DNA of 62,590 bases from Oxalobacter sp. (GCA_018384065.1 JAHAYL010000061.1:1-62590), one strand, 5' to 3'. Counted from the stretch's first letter, positions 7,721 to 17,085 are shown. Made by a program: numbers and translations. Notes: generated from the sequence alone by a model not told the origin.

Positions 7721-8698
7721 ATGAGTGATGATGCTGAAGCAATGCCTCCCGGACAGGAAGCCCCTTCTAAATCCAATACCGCCAGACGCCGGAAACTGTT
7801 CGCCATCCTGGTACTGGTGGTGCTGGGCTGTGCCATTGCATGGTGTGCTTACTGGTTCCTCTATGCGTCTAAATACGTTTCAACAGACAACGCCTATACA
7901 GCGACCGAGGTGGCACAGGTGACGCCTGAGATTTCTGGAACGGTCTCGCAGGTGAATGTTGTGGACACACAGAGTGTCAGGAAAGGCGATGTCCTGGTGG
8001 TCATCGATGAGATTGACACCCGTCTTGCACTGAACCAGGCAAAGGCTGATGAAAGCATGGCACAGGCCCAGCTTTCTGCAGCAACCGCTGACCTGAAAAA
8101 AGCGTCCATCGACCTTCAGCGCCGCAAGGCCCTGGTCAATTCCGGCTCTGTCTCTGCAGATGAAGTCACTGCTGCTGAAAATGCCCTCGCCTCCGCCAAA
8201 GCCCGGATTGATGCAGCCAAAGCCGCCATCGCCCAGGCACGGGCACGCGCAGACCAAGCCTCCGTCAATCTCGGACGCACAGTACTGAAAGCACCGGTGG
8301 ATGGCATCGTCTCGAAGCGCACTGTCCAGGTTGGGCAGAAGGTTCAGCCGGGTGTCCCTGTCATGGCGGTTGTTCCCATCCAGGATGTCCATGTGGATGC
8401 CAACTTCAAGGAAGGACAGCTGAAGGATGTCCGTCCAGGACAGAAAGCGACGGTGACTTCAGACATCCATGGATCTTCTGTTGAATATCACGGTGTGGTT
8501 GATGGCTTTTCTGGTGGAACCGGTTCTGCATTTGCGCTGATTCCCGCACAGAATGCAACAGGTAACTGGATCAAGGTTGTCCAACGCCTGCCAGTCCGTA
8601 TCCGGCTTGACCCTGAAGAACTGAAAGCCCATCCGCTGCAGGTCGGCCTTTCGATGGAAGTGACCATCGACACCACCAGTGACGGGAAACAGGAATGA
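7721..8698 (+). CDS. Efflux periplasmic adaptor, EmrA-like (HlyD family)
   Basis: The 325-residue membrane-fusion protein has a short cytosolic tail, one membrane segment at about residues 26-47 (LFAILVLVVLGCAIAWCAYW), and a biotinyl-lipoyl-like half (YVSTDNAYTATEVAQVTPEISGTV). A helical hairpin rich in Ala, Lys and Gln follows, then the second lipoyl half (VLKAPVDGIVSKRTVQVGQKVQPG) and a beta-barrel domain. This order matches EmrA/HlyD adaptors that link an inner-membrane DHA2 pump to an outer-membrane channel. AAGGAAG precedes the ATG. It sits between the channel gene (68 bases before) and the pump gene (30 bases after). Confidence 0.92.
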   Translation: MSDDAEAMPPGQEAPSKSNTARRRKLFAILVLVVLGCAIAWCAYWFLYASKYVSTDNAYTATEVAQVTPEISGTVSQVNVVDTQSVRKGDVLVVIDEIDTRLALNQAKADESMAQAQLSAATADLKKASIDLQRRKALVNSGSVSADEVTAAENALASAKARIDAAKAAIAQARARADQASVNLGRTVLKAPVDGIVSKRTVQVGQKVQPGVPVMAVVPIQDVHVDANFKEGQLKDVRPGQKATVTSDIHGSSVEYHGVVDGFSGGTGSAFALIPAQNATGNWIKVVQRLPVRIRLDPEELKAHPLQVGLSMEVTIDTTSDGKQE

Positions 8699-8728
8699 CG
8701 GCTTGTCCGCATCTGACCGGGATTCCGA

Positions 8729-10273
8729 ATGGCTGAAGAAGAAACAAAGTGGGAACTGAATGGTCCCGCCCTGCTGATTACCGCCCTGGTACTGGCGGCA
8801 GGGAACTTTGTTGCTGTGTTGGATACCACCATCGCGAATGTATCCGTCGCCCATATTGCTGGCGGTCTGGGTGCCTCGAACAGCCAAGGGACATGGGTCA
8901 TCACCTCTTATGCAGTTGCCGAAGCAATCATGGTGCCATTGACAGGGTGGCTCGCCAAACGGTTTGGCGCTGTCAAGGTATTCTGCATCTCATTGCTGGG
9001 CTTCGGTTTTTTCTCTGCCGTATGTGGTCTGGCAAATTCCTTGGGTATGCTGGTCATCGCCCGTGTGCTTCAGGGACTGGCTGGCGGTCCCCTGCTGCCG
9101 TTGTCATTGACCCTGATGCTCCGTGTATTCGGTGCCAGACGGGCAGCCGCTGCCAATGGTGTGTGGGCAATGACAACATTGGTTGCCCCTGTCACCGGTC
9201 CTGTCCTGGGGGGCTGGCTCTGTGATGAATACTCCTGGCCCTGGATTTTCTATATCAATGTACCGTTTGCATTCGCCAGCACGGCAGCATTGTATTTCCT
9301 GTTCAGGAACCATAAGGAAAAAACCGACCAAAGCCCCATCGACAAGATTGGACTGGTGCTCTTGGTCATCTGGGTTGCCGCATTGCAGATCATGCTGGAT
9401 GAAGGCAAAGACCATGACTGGTTTGAATCGAATTACATCATCACCCTGGCAATCATCGCAGCCATCGGTTTTGCAGCATTCATGATCTGGGAATTGACAG
9501 AACCCAATCCTGTCGTGGACCTCAAGGTGTTCCGGCACAGTGGTTTCTGGACAAGTACAGTCTCACTGTGCCTGATGTTCGGTGCCTTTTTCGGCATCAA
9601 TGTGACAACGCCCCTGTGGCTGCAGACCTGCATGAACTTCACTTCGACATGGGCGGGCAGGACAACCTGCGTCCAAGGGCTTGCCGCCCTGACGGTTGCC
9701 ACGCTCGCAGCAAGGCTGTCAGGCACAAAAGACTGCCGCAAGCTGATTTTCTGTGGCATCCTCTGGATGGCATTGATCACCTATATCCGGAGTTTCATGG
9801 ATACAGATGTGGATTACTGGATTGCCGCCATCCCCCTGTTCATGATGGGACTTGGACTGCCGTTTGTCTTCGTACCGATTTCCACCCAGTCTATGATGAG
9901 TGTCCTGCCGGAAGAAATGGATTCTGCCGCAGGACTGATCAATTTCTGCCGTTCACTGACAGGGGCTTTCGCCACGTCCATCATCAACACCTACTGGGAA
10001 AACCAGACAAATTACAAACACGAACAGCTTTCTTACCTGCTGGACAGTTATGGGGAATATTTCAACGGGCTGATCCGCTCAGGCATTGACCCTGAAGTGG
10101 CGCGTGGCATCATTGACCGGCTGACCACCCAACAGAGCATCATGCTGGCGACGAACACCGTCATGCAGGCCTGTGCAGTTGTCCTTGTGATTGCCGCATT
10201 CTCCATCTGGTTTGGCCCGAACACCAATAAAATCCGCGAAGAAATCGCCAGACGCAACCAACAGGAAGGTTGA
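8729..10273 (+). CDS. Multidrug efflux transporter, EmrB-like (DHA2, 14-TM MFS)
   Basis: The 514-residue protein is a major facilitator of the DHA2 drug:proton antiporter type with about 14 membrane segments. Landmarks are NFVAVLDTTIANVSVAHIAGGLG in helix 1, GTWVITSYAVAEAIMVPLTGWLAKRFG (motif A region), and GPVLGGWLCDEYSWPWIFYINVP (motif C and following). It pairs with the preceding EmrA-like adaptor and NodT-like channel as a tripartite pump exporting hydrophobic compounds across both membranes. The ribosome-binding site is poor, so translation may depend on the upstream gene. Substrate unknown. Confidence 0.92.
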   Translation: MAEEETKWELNGPALLITALVLAAGNFVAVLDTTIANVSVAHIAGGLGASNSQGTWVITSYAVAEAIMVPLTGWLAKRFGAVKVFCISLLGFGFFSAVCGLANSLGMLVIARVLQGLAGGPLLPLSLTLMLRVFGARRAAAANGVWAMTTLVAPVTGPVLGGWLCDEYSWPWIFYINVPFAFASTAALYFLFRNHKEKTDQSPIDKIGLVLLVIWVAALQIMLDEGKDHDWFESNYIITLAIIAAIGFAAFMIWELTEPNPVVDLKVFRHSGFWTSTVSLCLMFGAFFGINVTTPLWLQTCMNFTSTWAGRTTCVQGLAALTVATLAARLSGTKDCRKLIFCGILWMALITYIRSFMDTDVDYWIAAIPLFMMGLGLPFVFVPISTQSMMSVLPEEMDSAAGLINFCRSLTGAFATSIINTYWENQTNYKHEQLSYLLDSYGEYFNGLIRSGIDPEVARGIIDRLTTQQSIMLATNTVMQACAVVLVIAAFSIWFGPNTNKIREEIARRNQQEG

Positions 10274-10331
10274 AATCTCCCCACATCAGCCTTCCTGCAA
10301 GGCGAAAACCAGCCTCTCACAAATCAATAAC

Positions 10332-10994
10332 TCAAGGTCTTGCTTTCTGGGCAATCTCAGCCGCTTCCTTGTCTGCACTGGCCGCCAATGTCCCTTTAAT
10401 CGGGGTTCCTTCCATCACAGTGGCTTTTGGACAGGCTTTACGGAGGTCATCGACACTGCGGGCGACCCCGCTGCTGCCATGTGTATTGAATGGAACGATG
10501 GTGATATTGTCACAGCCGACTTTCTCCAAGAAACTGAAAACCGCCATCGGCATAGTGCCATGCCAAATAGGGTAGCCCAGAACCAAGGTCTTGACCGGTT
10601 TCATGTCAGGAAGCGGTTCCTTGAGTGCCGGCCTTGCATTTTCCGCCTGTTCTTTCTTGGCGACTTCCAGCATTTCCTTGAAGTCATCGGTATAAGGCTT
10701 GACGGTCTGGATCTGATAGGCAGGCTGTTTCAACCTGTCACTGATTTTCAGCGCAACCCGTTCCGTATTGCCGACTTCAAGTGTCTGGATGCCCTGGTCG
10801 GTATGGTTCTGCCCCCTTCTTGAGAAATAAGCGAGCAGGATACCGTCTTTGCTGACATAGTTGGATGATGCCTGTGCTGGCTGGCTTGATGCCTCAGGCT
10901 TGGCTGATGCGGCTTTCTCCTTCGCACACCCCGTCAATGCAAACACCGCTGTCCCCAAAACCAATGCCAATGCAGTGTTTCTGAATACTTTCAT
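10332..10994 (-). CDS. Flavodoxin-domain lipoprotein
   Basis: The start at 10994 (MKVFRNTALALVLG) is preferred because AAAGGGA lies six bases before it; a start five codons upstream lacks one. A lipobox (ALTGC) and an Ala/Ser/Pro/Gln linker precede a flavodoxin_4-type fold. ILLAYFSRRGQNHTDQG is the FMN phosphate loop region, VLGYPIWHGTMPMAV the second flavin loop, and FNTHGSSGVARSVDDL the third. An exported, lipid-anchored flavodoxin is unusual, since flavodoxins are mostly cytosolic electron carriers; periplasmic quinone or disulfide reduction is a guess. A cytosolic relative lies at 36126-36608. It is convergent with the efflux operon. Confidence 0.85.
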   Translation of the reverse strand: MKVFRNTALALVLGTAVFALTGCAKEKAASAKPEASSQPAQASSNYVSKDGILLAYFSRRGQNHTDQGIQTLEVGNTERVALKISDRLKQPAYQIQTVKPYTDDFKEMLEVAKKEQAENARPALKEPLPDMKPVKTLVLGYPIWHGTMPMAVFSFLEKVGCDNITIVPFNTHGSSGVARSVDDLRKACPKATVMEGTPIKGTLAASADKEAAEIAQKARP

Positions 10995-11195
10995 GGAAAT
11001 CCCTTTCAATGCATGAAAAAAAACTATCCTAGAAATGCCGTGACTTTCTTGCTACAGCATTCCTGTGTATCCCTGACATCATACAACACCTGAACGTTTC
11101 CTACCCTGCTGTATTGCCTGACTGACCTACCTTGACGGTCCTGTCAGGAGGCTTGGTACTGGCGTTATCTGTTTTCATATTGACACCGTTTAAAG

Positions 11196-11237
11196 ACAGT
11201 TGACTGTTAAAATATTACCTGACAGTACGATACTGTC
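11196..11237. promoter_or_regulatory. Two ACAGT/ACTGT inverted repeats upstream of merR-type gene
   Basis: ACAGT-TG-ACTGT lies at 11196-11207, and GACAGTA-CGA-TACTGTC, a perfect 7-base-arm inverted repeat, at 11221-11237. A third copy with the same half-site is at 11368-11382 next to the MerR-type gene. The rest of the 405-base gap (10995-11405) is AT-rich and holds no credible gene. Confidence 0.6.
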
Positions 11238-11359
11238 ACTAAAAATTCCCAGATATCCATGAAAATTTCTTAAAAGAACAGATTTTCCCATTCATACGAG
11301 CTGAAATTTGTCGGTTTTGTGCTTTTTTACATACACAAGATAGTTTTCTTTTTTGACAC

Positions 11360-11387
11360 TTGTTTTTAACAGTGATACTGTTATAAT
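11360..11387 (+). promoter_or_regulatory. MerR-type promoter with internal operator
   Basis: The inverted repeat AACAGT-GAT-ACTGTT (11368-11382) lies between a -35-like TTGTTT (11360-11365) and TATAAT (11382-11387), spaced 16 bases. A consensus TTGACA at 11353-11358 would be 23 bases from that -10, or 17 from TACTGT. An operator placed between -35 and -10 is the classic MerR-family arrangement, so autoregulation is likely. Confidence 0.6.
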
Positions 11388-11405
11388 AAACAAAAAGGAA
11401 TGATG

Positions 11406-11822
11406 ATGGCTGAACGTACTTATACATTGGATGAACTCTGCAACCTGACTGGTTTGCCAAAAAGGACTATCCGGTATTACATCCAGATGGGACTGGTTGA
11501 CCGCCCTGAAGGCGAAAAGCGGACGGCGTTTTACCTGACAAAGCACCTGGAATCGCTCCTCCGGGTGAAACGGCTGGCTGCACAGGGGATGTCCCTTGAG
11601 AAGATCCGGACAGGCGGCGATGAGATTACACAGAAAGCATCGGCACCACACCAACCGGGCGAAGTGCGTTTCTGCTCACATATCTATCTGGCAGACGGCA
11701 TTGAACTGGTTATCGATGCCAGTGCCAGCAGGCTGGACCAGCACCAGATGAGGCAGTTCATCATAGGTGCCTTGGAGTCCATGGAAGCCCTCAAGGCTGA
11801 ACAGGAAGAAACTGGAAAATGA
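11406..11822 (+). CDS. MerR family transcriptional regulator
   Basis: Three ATG codons stand in tandem at 11400, 11403 and 11406. AAGGA ends at 11399, so the third gives the best spacing and a 138-residue product. The N-terminus is a MerR winged helix (YTLDELCNLTGLPKRTIRYYIQMGLVDRP, about residues 5-33). Then come Glu/Gly-containing wing residues and a coiled segment (ESLLRVKRLAAQGMSLEKIR). The C-terminal half (ELVIDASASRLDQHQMRQFI) has no cysteine pair for metal binding, so a metal signal is unlikely. It ends 17 bases before a VIT/vWA gene and is almost certainly co-transcribed with it. Confidence 0.88.
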   Translation: MAERTYTLDELCNLTGLPKRTIRYYIQMGLVDRPEGEKRTAFYLTKHLESLLRVKRLAAQGMSLEKIRTGGDEITQKASAPHQPGEVRFCSHIYLADGIELVIDASASRLDQHQMRQFIIGALESMEALKAEQEETGK

Positions 11823-11839
11823 TAAAGAAAGGATTGATT

Positions 11840-14047
11840 ATGGCTATCTGGAAAGGTATGACTGACAGGAACGGCAATAAGGTTGCACTCAAATCCCTTG
11901 CTTGGGAAGGGATTGCCAATGATTTGGTACTGACCCTGAAAACAAGACAGACCTATAAGAACGACACAGGGAAAAACATTGAAGTGGTCTATACCTTTCC
12001 TGTTGCCTGGAATGCTGTTGTATCCCGGTTTGCCGTCGAACTGAATGGTAAAACCATGGTAGCCAAAGCCATGGAAAAGAAACAGGCTGAAGAAAAATAC
12101 GAAGATGCCATTGAATCCGGTGACACGCCTGTCATGCTTGAATATTCCCGTGATGGTTTATGCACTGCCAATCTGGGCAACATCCAACCCGGTGAAACGG
12201 TTGTCGTTGAAATTGAAACCGTCAAGACCCTGACCTGGGACAATGGCAAGGTCCGTATCGCTATTCCAACAGTGGTTGCCAACCGTTACAGCCCAGATGG
12301 TTCACAGGGCAGCCTGCTGCCCCATCAGCAGGTATCCACCAATTTCCTGGCTGAATATCCGGTGGATTTCCACCTGACACTGAAAGGTTTGCTGGCATCC
12401 GGTGAGGTGGATGTCCCCCAGCATACCGCCCGCATCGAAAAGACGCTGACTGGTGTGGAAATCGACCTGAAACGTGCGTTTGCCAACAAGGATATCGTCA
12501 TCACCATTGACAGCCTTCAGGCGGCCAATACCGGTATCTTTGCCCCCGACCCCATCACCGAAGGACGTTGGGCTGGCTTCTGTACCTTCACACCGATGCA
12601 CAATGCCCTGACGGTCAATCCTGCAAGGATGAAAATCCTGGTGGACTGTTCCGGTTCGATGAATGGGTCATCCATTTATCTGGCAAAACACGCATTGCAG
12701 TCACTGGCTGACAACCTGACCGATGATGATGCCATCACCCTGTCATGTTTTGGCTCACGGACAGAACATAAGATCAGGCAGCCCAGCCACTGTACCCGTC
12801 ATTTCATCCGGCAGAATTATAAGCCGATGATTGCCGGTATCAGCGCCGATATGGGCGGTACCGATATGGATGAAGCATTGCAGGAAGTCATCAGACTGGG
12901 GACAGGGATATTCAATAAATATACTGCTGATATCCTTATGATTACCGATGGCGAAGTCTGGCAGGTTGACCGTCTGGTTGATATTGTCCGGAACGGCAAT
13001 CACCGTATCTTCATTATCGGTGTCGGTGTCGCCCCGGGAGAAAACCTATTGCGGCGCTTGGCTGAGGCGACAGGTGGTGCCTGCGAGATGGTCCTGCCGA
13101 CAGAAGACATGGATGAGACGGTTTCCCGTATGCTCGCCCGGATGCGGCTCGCCCAGCTGTCTGACATTACCGTGGCATGGAAGGAGCAACCTGTATGGCA
13201 TTCACCTATCCCGAAAAATGCCTATCTGGGAGAAAGCATTACAATCGGCGCTATCTTTGACAGGGCACCGGTTTCCCCTGTTTCACTCAGCTGCAGACTG
13301 GGCGATGAAAAGATTGCGATAGATGCTGACAGCCATTTCATCAAAGATGGCGGTCAACTGGCGAAAGCCGCTGTCAATGAGCAGGTCAAGTCACTGGATG
13401 ATGATGAAGCACAGACAGACCTGGCAGTCCAGTACAGCCTGATTGGTGAAAGGACCAACCTGATCCTGGTGCATGAACGTGATGCGGACAGAAAAGCCAA
13501 GGGAATACCTGAACTGCATAAGGTTCCCCAAATGGCGCTGGATGATATCCCCGCATTCTGCCGGGTCCTGCCTTCTGTGGCATTGAAAGCATCCGTTGCC
13601 AGCATGTCAGGAGGTTTTGCCGGTCTGAAGAAAAAAGCTGCAATCATGCAGTCCGTCTCCGATGAGCGTTTCTTGGCAGATATAGCGGTTCCCTGTGAAA
13701 TGGCAACAGATACCGGGCTGTCGCCAGAAGATTGTGTCAAGACATTGAACCATGTTGACTGGTATGACAAAGCTGCATTGCTTGACATCATTGACGGGCT
13801 GCCTGCGGCAGTGGTTGAGGTACTGGAAAACAACGGAGTTGATCCCCAGACAGACCCGCATACCGCCTTAATCCTGCTGGCAGCATGGTTGATTGGACCG
13901 ACATCATCCGTCGCATCGCATTCTCTGATCCAGTATGTCACGGCAGAACTGGACAAACTGCCAGAGCCTCTCATCAAGGCTGTCCATGATGCCCTCGACC
14001 AAGCTTTCCCTACTATTGGGAAAGAGGACTGGGGTAATTGGAATTGA
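11840..14047 (+). CDS. VIT and von Willebrand factor A domain protein
   Basis: The start at 11840 is chosen for AAAGGA six bases upstream and because MAIWKGM leads straight into the VIT domain. The 735 residues hold a VIT domain at about 1-130 (LTLKTRQTYKNDTG...VEVVYTFPV-like, then IQPGETVVVEIE) and a vWA domain from about 262. The metal-site motif DCSGS is near residue 269, MGGTDMDEAL carries the Thr, and LMITDGEVW follows. A C-terminal region of unknown fold follows (to 735). No signal peptide is present, so it is cytosolic, unlike eukaryotic inter-alpha-trypsin inhibitor chains. Its partner MerR gene suggests inducible expression. Function unknown. Confidence 0.88.
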   Translation: MAIWKGMTDRNGNKVALKSLAWEGIANDLVLTLKTRQTYKNDTGKNIEVVYTFPVAWNAVVSRFAVELNGKTMVAKAMEKKQAEEKYEDAIESGDTPVMLEYSRDGLCTANLGNIQPGETVVVEIETVKTLTWDNGKVRIAIPTVVANRYSPDGSQGSLLPHQQVSTNFLAEYPVDFHLTLKGLLASGEVDVPQHTARIEKTLTGVEIDLKRAFANKDIVITIDSLQAANTGIFAPDPITEGRWAGFCTFTPMHNALTVNPARMKILVDCSGSMNGSSIYLAKHALQSLADNLTDDDAITLSCFGSRTEHKIRQPSHCTRHFIRQNYKPMIAGISADMGGTDMDEALQEVIRLGTGIFNKYTADILMITDGEVWQVDRLVDIVRNGNHRIFIIGVGVAPGENLLRRLAEATGGACEMVLPTEDMDETVSRMLARMRLAQLSDITVAWKEQPVWHSPIPKNAYLGESITIGAIFDRAPVSPVSLSCRLGDEKIAIDADSHFIKDGGQLAKAAVNEQVKSLDDDEAQTDLAVQYSLIGERTNLILVHERDADRKAKGIPELHKVPQMALDDIPAFCRVLPSVALKASVASMSGGFAGLKKKAAIMQSVSDERFLADIAVPCEMATDTGLSPEDCVKTLNHVDWYDKAALLDIIDGLPAAVVEVLENNGVDPQTDPHTALILLAAWLIGPTSSVASHSLIQYVTAELDKLPEPLIKAVHDALDQAFPTIGKEDWGNWN

Positions 14048-14054
14048 TTTCCTG

Positions 14055-14097
14055 AAAAAGGAAACCGCCATCATTTACCTAATGATGACGGTTTCCT
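14055..14097 (-). terminator. Rho-independent terminator for the Sel1 cluster
   Basis: AGGAAACCG (14059-14067) pairs with CGGTTTCCT (14089-14097). After one mismatch, CATCATT (14069-14075) pairs with AATGATG (14081-14087), leaving a 5-base loop. On the minus strand the stem is followed by TTTTT. It serves the minus-strand gene ending at 14154 and probably blocks converging VIT/vWA transcripts too. Confidence 0.75.
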
Positions 14098-14153
14098 ACC
14101 TGAGAGACGATGTCCTGTCCAGCCAAACCAACATCAAGCAGGACATTGGCTGT

Positions 14154-15452
14154 TTACCGGCTCAAGCTCTTGATTTTCTGACCAATCCGGTCTTCGTTAT
14201 CAGGTTGCTTTGCAGTACCCTCTTCCGGTTTCCTTTCGACATTTTTGTTGTCAGCCGGTTTGGTTGCACCTGGTGTTGTTTCTGAAGTTGTGGACTGACT
14301 CTCATCGGTATTCTCAACCACAACCGGTTCAGACTTCAGCAAGACCCTGTTCGAACGGATGTCTGTACCGATAATGGTATAAGTAGAACGGATGGTATCG
14401 CGGACACCATCATGTTCTTTCAGACTGTCAACAGACCAGCTCCTGCCGCCTTTCGCAAATTTCCAGGTCTTCCTGCCATCACTTGGTTCCGCCATCATGC
14501 CAGTGCTGCTGGTCAGGACACGGAATTCATTCGGAGTATTGGCATCGACTTCAACCGTATAGGCATCAATGCGCCCAGGACCAGTGATGCTGTAAGCATA
14601 GACATAAAGGTTGTAGAGGCTTGTCCCCTTGATTGGCACTGCATTGACCTGCTTGAATTTCATGCAGGCATTTCCTTCTGTCATCCAACAGCCATTCTTG
14701 TAAGTCCCTTCACCATAATGCTTATCGAAGACTTTCTGTGCAATCTGCTTCTGGTCCTTGTCTGTCAAGATAACAGCCTTGTTGCTGATGGGCTTGTCTT
14801 CAACCGTTTTTCCAGATCCCCAGAAACTGCCCTTGAAGAACCAACCAGCGACAACAATGGCAACCAGCACAACAACTCCCCAGAAAACCTTTTTCATAGG
14901 ACTTGCACCGGTATCATCCTGCTCCGTACTGCCACGCTGACGGGAAAAAGGGACCGGCTTCCTGGCAGAAGACTTGGATACCGCTGTCGGAACCGGCATC
15001 GGGTCTGGTCGCAGGACTGGAACGGGTTCCTGATTGGCCTGGACTGGTTGAACTGGAGGGACAGGCTGGGTCTGGACAGGGGCGGCTTCCGATGATGGGA
15101 CAGGTTCAGGCTTGCTGACCGTCCCTGAAGAAAATGCAGCAGGTTGATCAGCCTCAGGCTGGACATACCCTGCCGGGGCAGGAACAGCATTGTCAGGTAT
15201 GCCGGCATCTGTCGGGATACCCGCAGCAATCACGGCCTTCTCAATACCTGCCGTCCTCAGATGCCCAAGATCCTGCCTTGCCTGTTCATGGTTCCTGTCC
15301 GCCGCCTTGCCAAGCCAGATATAAGCCAGACGGATATCCTGGGGCGTTCCGATACCATTGAGGTAACGCATACCAAGCCGGTATTGGGCATCCGCATCCC
15401 CTTGCGACGCCAATCTGTAAAGACGATACAGTTCCAATGTCTGTTTTTCCAT
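14154..15452 (-). CDS. Sel1-repeat single-pass membrane protein (paralogue A)
   Basis: The start at 15452 (MEKQTLELYRLYRLA) has GTGGAG five bases upstream; an in-frame ATG 16 codons earlier is an alternative. The 432 residues hold about one and a half Sel1-like repeats (DADAQYRLGMRYLNGIGTPQ, then AYIWLGKAADRNHEQAR) at 10-70. A ~100-residue Pro/Val/Gln linker follows, then one membrane helix near 189-209 (FWGVVVLVAIVVAGWFF), and a C-terminal domain with CWMTEGNACMKFKQVNAVPIKG. A charged tail ends the protein. Topology puts Sel1 repeats inside and the Cys domain in the periplasm. The neighbour at 15516-17057 has the same plan. No known function. Confidence 0.8.
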   Translation of the reverse strand: MEKQTLELYRLYRLASQGDADAQYRLGMRYLNGIGTPQDIRLAYIWLGKAADRNHEQARQDLGHLRTAGIEKAVIAAGIPTDAGIPDNAVPAPAGYVQPEADQPAAFSSGTVSKPEPVPSSEAAPVQTQPVPPVQPVQANQEPVPVLRPDPMPVPTAVSKSSARKPVPFSRQRGSTEQDDTGASPMKKVFWGVVVLVAIVVAGWFFKGSFWGSGKTVEDKPISNKAVILTDKDQKQIAQKVFDKHYGEGTYKNGCWMTEGNACMKFKQVNAVPIKGTSLYNLYVYAYSITGPGRIDAYTVEVDANTPNEFRVLTSSTGMMAEPSDGRKTWKFAKGGRSWSVDSLKEHDGVRDTIRSTYTIIGTDIRSNRVLLKSEPVVVENTDESQSTTSETTPGATKPADNKNVERKPEEGTAKQPDNEDRIGQKIKSLSR

Positions 15453-15515
15453 GCTGTCTCCACCCGGTCTTTCTTGCCTGCTGTTCCTGTCTTTATCCAT
15501 ACTTTTTTCCAGCTA

Positions 15516-17057
15516 TCAGTAAGTGAATGGATTCCTCATTGGAACAACGTATTCGCCAACATCTTTCCGGAAAGTGATCTGGATACTCTCTCCCTGTTTC
15601 TGGGAGCCATTCCGCATACCGTCCACTGTCAGACGGATTGGATACATCCCACTCCCGTACTCCTCAATCTTGATGGTTCCCTTAAGGTCAATCGCCTGAC
15701 GGGCATTGGCAATATGACCATTGACATGCCCAAGGTCAAGCATTTCAAAGGAAGTCGGGATATAGCCGATGTTCTTGATGTTCCCCTCAATCTGAGTAAA
15801 CAGGATGACTCCAGAATCAGTTTCTCCCAAGCTGTTGTTCTCAATCTCTCCCTGCCATCCCCAGACATCATCCCTGCCAAGCCTGACGAACTGCCAGTTT
15901 TCAGGCGGTTCATCACCGCTCCCCGCAGTGACAAACGGATTCTTGGCTACTGTGGTGTAATTGGAACCGAACTGCGGTTCAAGGACAAACATCCCGATAA
16001 TGCCATCCGCGATATTGCTGTCACTTGCCATGCGGCCTGTCGCCAGCACATAGACACGGTCGCCTTCTTTTGTCTTGACAGCATCCACCCGGTTGACCTT
16101 GAAGCAGAATTCAGTCCCACCACTCCGGGATGACCAACAGCCGAGCTTGGCATCAAAACGGCCATAGCTGCTGTCCATCAGGTCCTTGACCATGCTGTTG
16201 ATGTCGTCACTGCCAACCCCAACATGCCTGTTCTTCGCCTGATGGATATGGATGACTTTGGTGACATTTTTCATTTCACTGTTCGTTCCGATGAGACGGT
16301 CAAAACGGCCGATACAGTGACCGATACCAACCACCAGCACGAAAACGATGATGCCGCCAAGAATCGAACAGACCTTATGGAATCGCTGGTTCCTGAACCC
16401 AATGATAAGCCGGTCAAGAATGCCAGGTTTCTCATGGTCGATGATGGTATCTTCAATCGCATCCTCCGCCGAGACCGCGGAAAGCAGGTATTCCGTACCG
16501 GCAGGCATGCCCCCAGCATTTTCCATTCCAGCTGAAGGGACATAAGGCGGGACAGGTTCCGTATAAGTGGCTTCTGGCACATAACCGATAGGCTGCCCTT
16601 CCGGTACAGCAGGATGTCCATCAATCAGGTACTGTGTCCCACAGGCAGTACCACCTGGCTGCATCGGCCTTGGCTGATAATCGATACGCGGGAATGGTGT
16701 ATAGTCAGGAACCAGCAGGTGGGCGGGCAAGGGTTCAAGGATAGGTTCCTGTTTCTGGACCGGCGCTGTGACGGGTTCCGTGACAGCAGGTTCAGGCTGT
16801 TTGACTGGCGCTGCCAGCCACTGGCTGACCCGCTCAATATCCAGTAGTGCCGCCTCATGTATCCATTGAAGGTCACGGATTGCCCCAGGATGGTTGGCAG
16901 ATGCGGATTTAAGCAGCCAGACTTCAGCAAGCCGGACATCCCGGTGGATGCCGATACCGTTCAGGAAACAGAGCCCCAACTGATACTGGGCTTCTCGACT
17001 ACCGTTCTCAGCCTGCTCATACAGATCAAGGAAATCTGTTTCCGGTGTGTTTTCCAT
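15516..17057 (-). CDS. Sel1-repeat single-pass membrane protein (paralogue B)
   Basis: The start at 17057 (MENTPETDFLDLYEQA) is preferred because an upstream ATG would overlap the preceding gene by 62 bases. The 513-residue product repeats the plan of paralogue A. Sel1-like repeats (REAQYQLGLCFLNGIGIHRD) occupy residues 20-60. A long Pro-rich linker with several YxxEP-type turns follows, then a membrane helix near 228-247 (ILGGIIVFVLVVGIGHCIG). The periplasmic domain has CWSSRSGGTEFCFKVNRVDAV, which aligns with the CW...C motif of A. The second half of this domain (to the end) is longer than in A. The two probably work together; function unknown. Confidence 0.8.
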   Translation of the reverse strand: MENTPETDFLDLYEQAENGSREAQYQLGLCFLNGIGIHRDVRLAEVWLLKSASANHPGAIRDLQWIHEAALLDIERVSQWLAAPVKQPEPAVTEPVTAPVQKQEPILEPLPAHLLVPDYTPFPRIDYQPRPMQPGGTACGTQYLIDGHPAVPEGQPIGYVPEATYTEPVPPYVPSAGMENAGGMPAGTEYLLSAVSAEDAIEDTIIDHEKPGILDRLIIGFRNQRFHKVCSILGGIIVFVLVVGIGHCIGRFDRLIGTNSEMKNVTKVIHIHQAKNRHVGVGSDDINSMVKDLMDSSYGRFDAKLGCWSSRSGGTEFCFKVNRVDAVKTKEGDRVYVLATGRMASDSNIADGIIGMFVLEPQFGSNYTTVAKNPFVTAGSGDEPPENWQFVRLGRDDVWGWQGEIENNSLGETDSGVILFTQIEGNIKNIGYIPTSFEMLDLGHVNGHIANARQAIDLKGTIKIEEYGSGMYPIRLTVDGMRNGSQKQGESIQITFRKDVGEYVVPMRNPFTY

Positions 17058-17085
17058 CTGACGGGTTTCCACTTGAATCCTGTTT

